Positions 62,351 through 64,000 of a stretch of DNA of 64,000 nt are shown one piece after another. Position 1 is the first letter of the stretch. Each line of letters begins with the position of its first letter. A program made the position numbers and the translations under genes. A model generated the notes under the pieces. That model was not told the DNA's origin. It worked only from the letters and a program-made list of their open reading frames with translations, and ran no database searches. This stretch comes from Bradyrhizobium huanghuaihaiense (lineage in GTDB: Bacteria > Pseudomonadota > Alphaproteobacteria > Rhizobiales > Xanthobacteraceae): positions 1 through 64,000 of the forward strand of contig NZ_VLLA01000005.1 in assembly GCF_007830635.1 (NCBI RefSeq), in the 5' to 3' direction.

Positions 62351-63259
62351 ATGCTGGATCAAGGTAGCATCGACTGGGACGACTTTCGCTTCGTGCTGGC
62401 CATCGTGCGGGGCGGCTCGGTCTCGGCTGCGGCAAAACAGCTCGGCGTCGACCATGCCACCGTGATCCGCCGGGTCGACCGGCTGGAGAAGCACCTTTCG
62501 GCCAAGCTGTTCGACCGGCGCAAGACCGGTTACCTCCTCACCGAGGCCGGCCAGCGCGTCGCCGACAGCGCCGAAGCGATGGAATCGACCATCGTCGCCA
62601 ACCAGGAACAGGTCGGCGGCTCGGTGGCGCGGCTGACCGGGACGGTGCGGATCGGCGCGCCTGATGGCTTCGGCACTGCGTTCCTGGCGCCGCGGCTGGC
62701 GCCGTTCGCCGACCGGTATCCCGATCTCGATCTGCAACTTGTGGCTACCGCGCGGTTGTTCAGTCTCTCCAAGCGCGAGGCCGACATTGCGATCAGCCTG
62801 ACCATGCCGAAGGAAGGCCGCATCGTCGGCCGTAAGCTGCTCGACTACCGCCTCGGGCTTTACGCCGCCCCCGCCTATCTCGACCGCTTCCCTGAGATCA
62901 CCTCCCGGCAGGATTTGGTGCAGCACCGCTTCGTCGGCTACATCGAGGAGCTGTTGTTCACGCCGGAGCTCGACTATCTGCCGCAGGTGTCGCCGCGCAT
63001 CTCCGCGCGCTTCCGCAGCGCCAATCTGATCGCGCAGCTCAACGCCACGCTGTCAGGCTTCGGCATCGCCGTGCTGCCGCATTTCATGGCGAGCGATTAC
63101 CCGCAGCTCGTCGCGGTGCTGCCGGAGGAGATTTCGATCACGCGAACGTTCTGGATGCTGATGCACGCCGACAGCAAGGACCTGGCGCGGATCAGGGCGG
63201 TGGCGGATTACATCTCCGAGATCGTGGAGCGCGAGCGGGCGCTGTTTGCGGGAAGGTGA
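62351..63259 (+). CDS. LysR-family regulator, likely controlling mmsA operon
   Basis: A 302-residue LTTR. The winged HTH is WDDFRFVLAIVRGGSVSAAA with LGVDHATVIRRVDRLEKHL. The effector domain follows from ~95 (VRIGAPDGFGTAFLAPRL). It belongs to the GcvA/PerR-like branch by the long wing. ATG 62351 is used; an ATG at 62330 is also in frame. The divergent arrangement with the shared inverted repeat at 62288-62316 suggests it regulates valine catabolism. Confidence 0.9.
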   Translation: MLDQGSIDWDDFRFVLAIVRGGSVSAAAKQLGVDHATVIRRVDRLEKHLSAKLFDRRKTGYLLTEAGQRVADSAEAMESTIVANQEQVGGSVARLTGTVRIGAPDGFGTAFLAPRLAPFADRYPDLDLQLVATARLFSLSKREADIAISLTMPKEGRIVGRKLLDYRLGLYAAPAYLDRFPEITSRQDLVQHRFVGYIEELLFTPELDYLPQVSPRISARFRSANLIAQLNATLSGFGIAVLPHFMASDYPQLVAVLPEEISITRTFWMLMHADSKDLARIRAVADYISEIVERERALFAGR

Positions 63260-63269
63260 GCACCGCTCT

Positions 63270-63385
63270 CGTAGGGTGGTTAGCCGAAGGCGTAACCCAC
63301 CTCTTCTGTCTCCACGGACAAACACAGTGGTGGGTTACGCCAAACGAATGCGCTTCGCGCAATCGCATGGCTAACCCACCCTACG
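63270..63385. repeat. palindromic intergenic element, family B
   Basis: CGTAGGGTGGTTAGCC and GGCTAACCCACCCTACG are inverted ends (one mismatch) and GTAACCCACC/GGTGGGTTAC are nested. Sister of 9904-10018. It lies between convergent LysR and TetR genes. Confidence 0.85.
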
Positions 63386-63394
63386 GCATCTCGC

Positions 63395-64000
63395 CTAGTT
63401 CTGCTTCTTCCTGGCCGGTGCAGCCTTCACCGGCTCACGCTTCGCGCCGCCCAGCGCGCTGTCCCGCCCCGCCTTCAGCACCTCGTCCGACAATTCGCTG
63501 GAGCCGGCAATGCGAGCAAGCAGCATGGTGCCGGCCATCGTCGCCAGCGTCGCGATCGCCTGCTTGCGCGCCGCCTTGCGCGGCTGGTTCGGGACGTAGT
63601 CGGTCATCATCTCGATCATCTCGTCGAGCTTGCCGGCAAACGCTTTTCGCGTCTTCGGACTCTCGCGGGCGATCTCGGCGCCGAGCGAAGGGATCGAACA
63701 GCCGTGGCCGGGATTGTCGCGGTGCAGCGCCGAGAGATAGGCCTCGGCGATCAGCGCCAGCCGCTTCTCCGGCGAGGCCTCGCCGGTGATCTTGCGCCAG
63801 TGCTCCATCGAGCGGTCCATCGCATAGGCGAAGGCCTCGATCACCAGCGCCTCGCGGGAATCGAAATGCGCGTAGAAACCGCCATGGGTCAGGCCCGCCT
63901 CCTTCATGAGGTCGGCGACGCCGATGCCGTGCGCGCCCTTTTCACGCAGCCGAACCGAGGCCTTCTTCACGATGCGGTCGTGGGTTTCCTGCTTGTGTTC
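63395..64000 (-). CDS. TetR/AcrR family regulator, 5' end outside window
   Basis: At least 201 residues are present, and the frame is open to the right edge (EHKQETHDRIVKKASVRLRE), so the start codon lies beyond 64000. The HTH is HGIGVADLMKEAGLTHGGFY with AHFDSREALVIEAF. The ligand domain holds PGHGCSIPSLGAEIAR, a common C-terminal TetR mark. The tail is Lys/Ala rich. The target is unknown; the neighbour on the right is not visible. Confidence 0.88.
   Translation of the reverse strand, partial: EHKQETHDRIVKKASVRLREKGAHGIGVADLMKEAGLTHGGFYAHFDSREALVIEAFAYAMDRSMEHWRKITGEASPEKRLALIAEAYLSALHRDNPGHGCSIPSLGAEIARESPKTRKAFAGKLDEMIEMMTDYVPNQPRKAARKQAIATLATMAGTMLLARIAGSSELSDEVLKAGRDSALGGAKREPVKAAPARKKQN

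Noticed and set aside
62249..62926. In-frame extension of mmsA upstream of 62248
   Set aside because: It runs antisense through the lysR gene and promoter, and the strong AAGGAG at 62248 sets the start.

Overview
The window looks like chromosome of a high-GC alphaproteobacterium of the Bradyrhizobium type (Hyphomicrobiales, Nitrobacteraceae). The evidence is the protein families present: phasin, Bug/TctC receptor, DUF1127, form-II-type CoxL, and a full valine-catabolic set. Many short palindromic intergenic elements also fit. No 16S gene or other marker is present, so the genus is an inference. Genes are dense on both strands. I recognised no tRNA, rRNA, CRISPR array, IS element or phage gene.

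Layout. 0-1.2 kb: a frameshifted winged-helix/TPR regulator relic and a DUF1127 protein. 1.2-13.8 kb: mixed accessory genes. These are a Tat-exported vanadium-haloperoxidase-like protein lacking the usual acid-base His, an APH-fold kinase, an anchored alpha/beta hydrolase, a phasin, a TetR/DUF308 pair with two matching operators, a coiled-coil membrane protein, a peptide-deformylase homologue that has lost two metal ligands, an SRPBCC/ArsR unit with a clear operator, an AraC-GyrI regulator and a NylB-like serine hydrolase. 13.9-21.4 kb: a defence-like stretch with a VapBC-type toxin-antitoxin, an HNH nuclease, a large metzincin-type protease, a small unknown protein and a lower-GC TIR/pseudo-NTPase/TPR protein whose last part is in another frame.

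21.4-28.3 kb: guaA, small stress-type proteins, cspA, an RsmB-type methyltransferase, a MAPEG protein and a metallophosphoesterase. 28.4-35.4 kb: an apparent operon with a PLP D-amino-acid deaminase-like enzyme, a four-gene polar amino acid ABC importer, RidA, an aspartoacylase-type deacylase and a LacI regulator. I read it as a pathway for a D- or N-acyl-amino acid. 35.4-44.4 kb: a quinone-reductase-like enzyme, guaB, an MFS exporter, a divergent Bug/LysR pair, rlmE and ppx. 44.5-52.8 kb: an orphan molybdenum hydroxylase large subunit, a DUF5107 protein, a hot-dog protein, a UPF0178 protein, the ABC-F ATPase uup and a D-threonine aldolase-like enzyme.

52.9-63.3 kb: two minus-strand catabolic blocks. 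The first is an acyl-CoA ligase, MaoC hydratase, SDR dehydrogenase and flavoprotein, with the flavoprotein apparently starting at CTG. The second is mmsA, isobutyryl-CoA dehydrogenase, HIBCH and mmsB for valine breakdown, with a divergent LysR gene and a perfect inverted repeat between them. The right edge cuts a TetR gene.

At least eleven palindromic intergenic elements of several families sit between genes and punctuate operon ends. The strongest candidate for an undescribed system is the TIR/pseudo-NTPase/TPR protein at 18.85-21.38 kb with its accessory surroundings. The next strongest is the deaminase-importer-RidA-deacylase operon.
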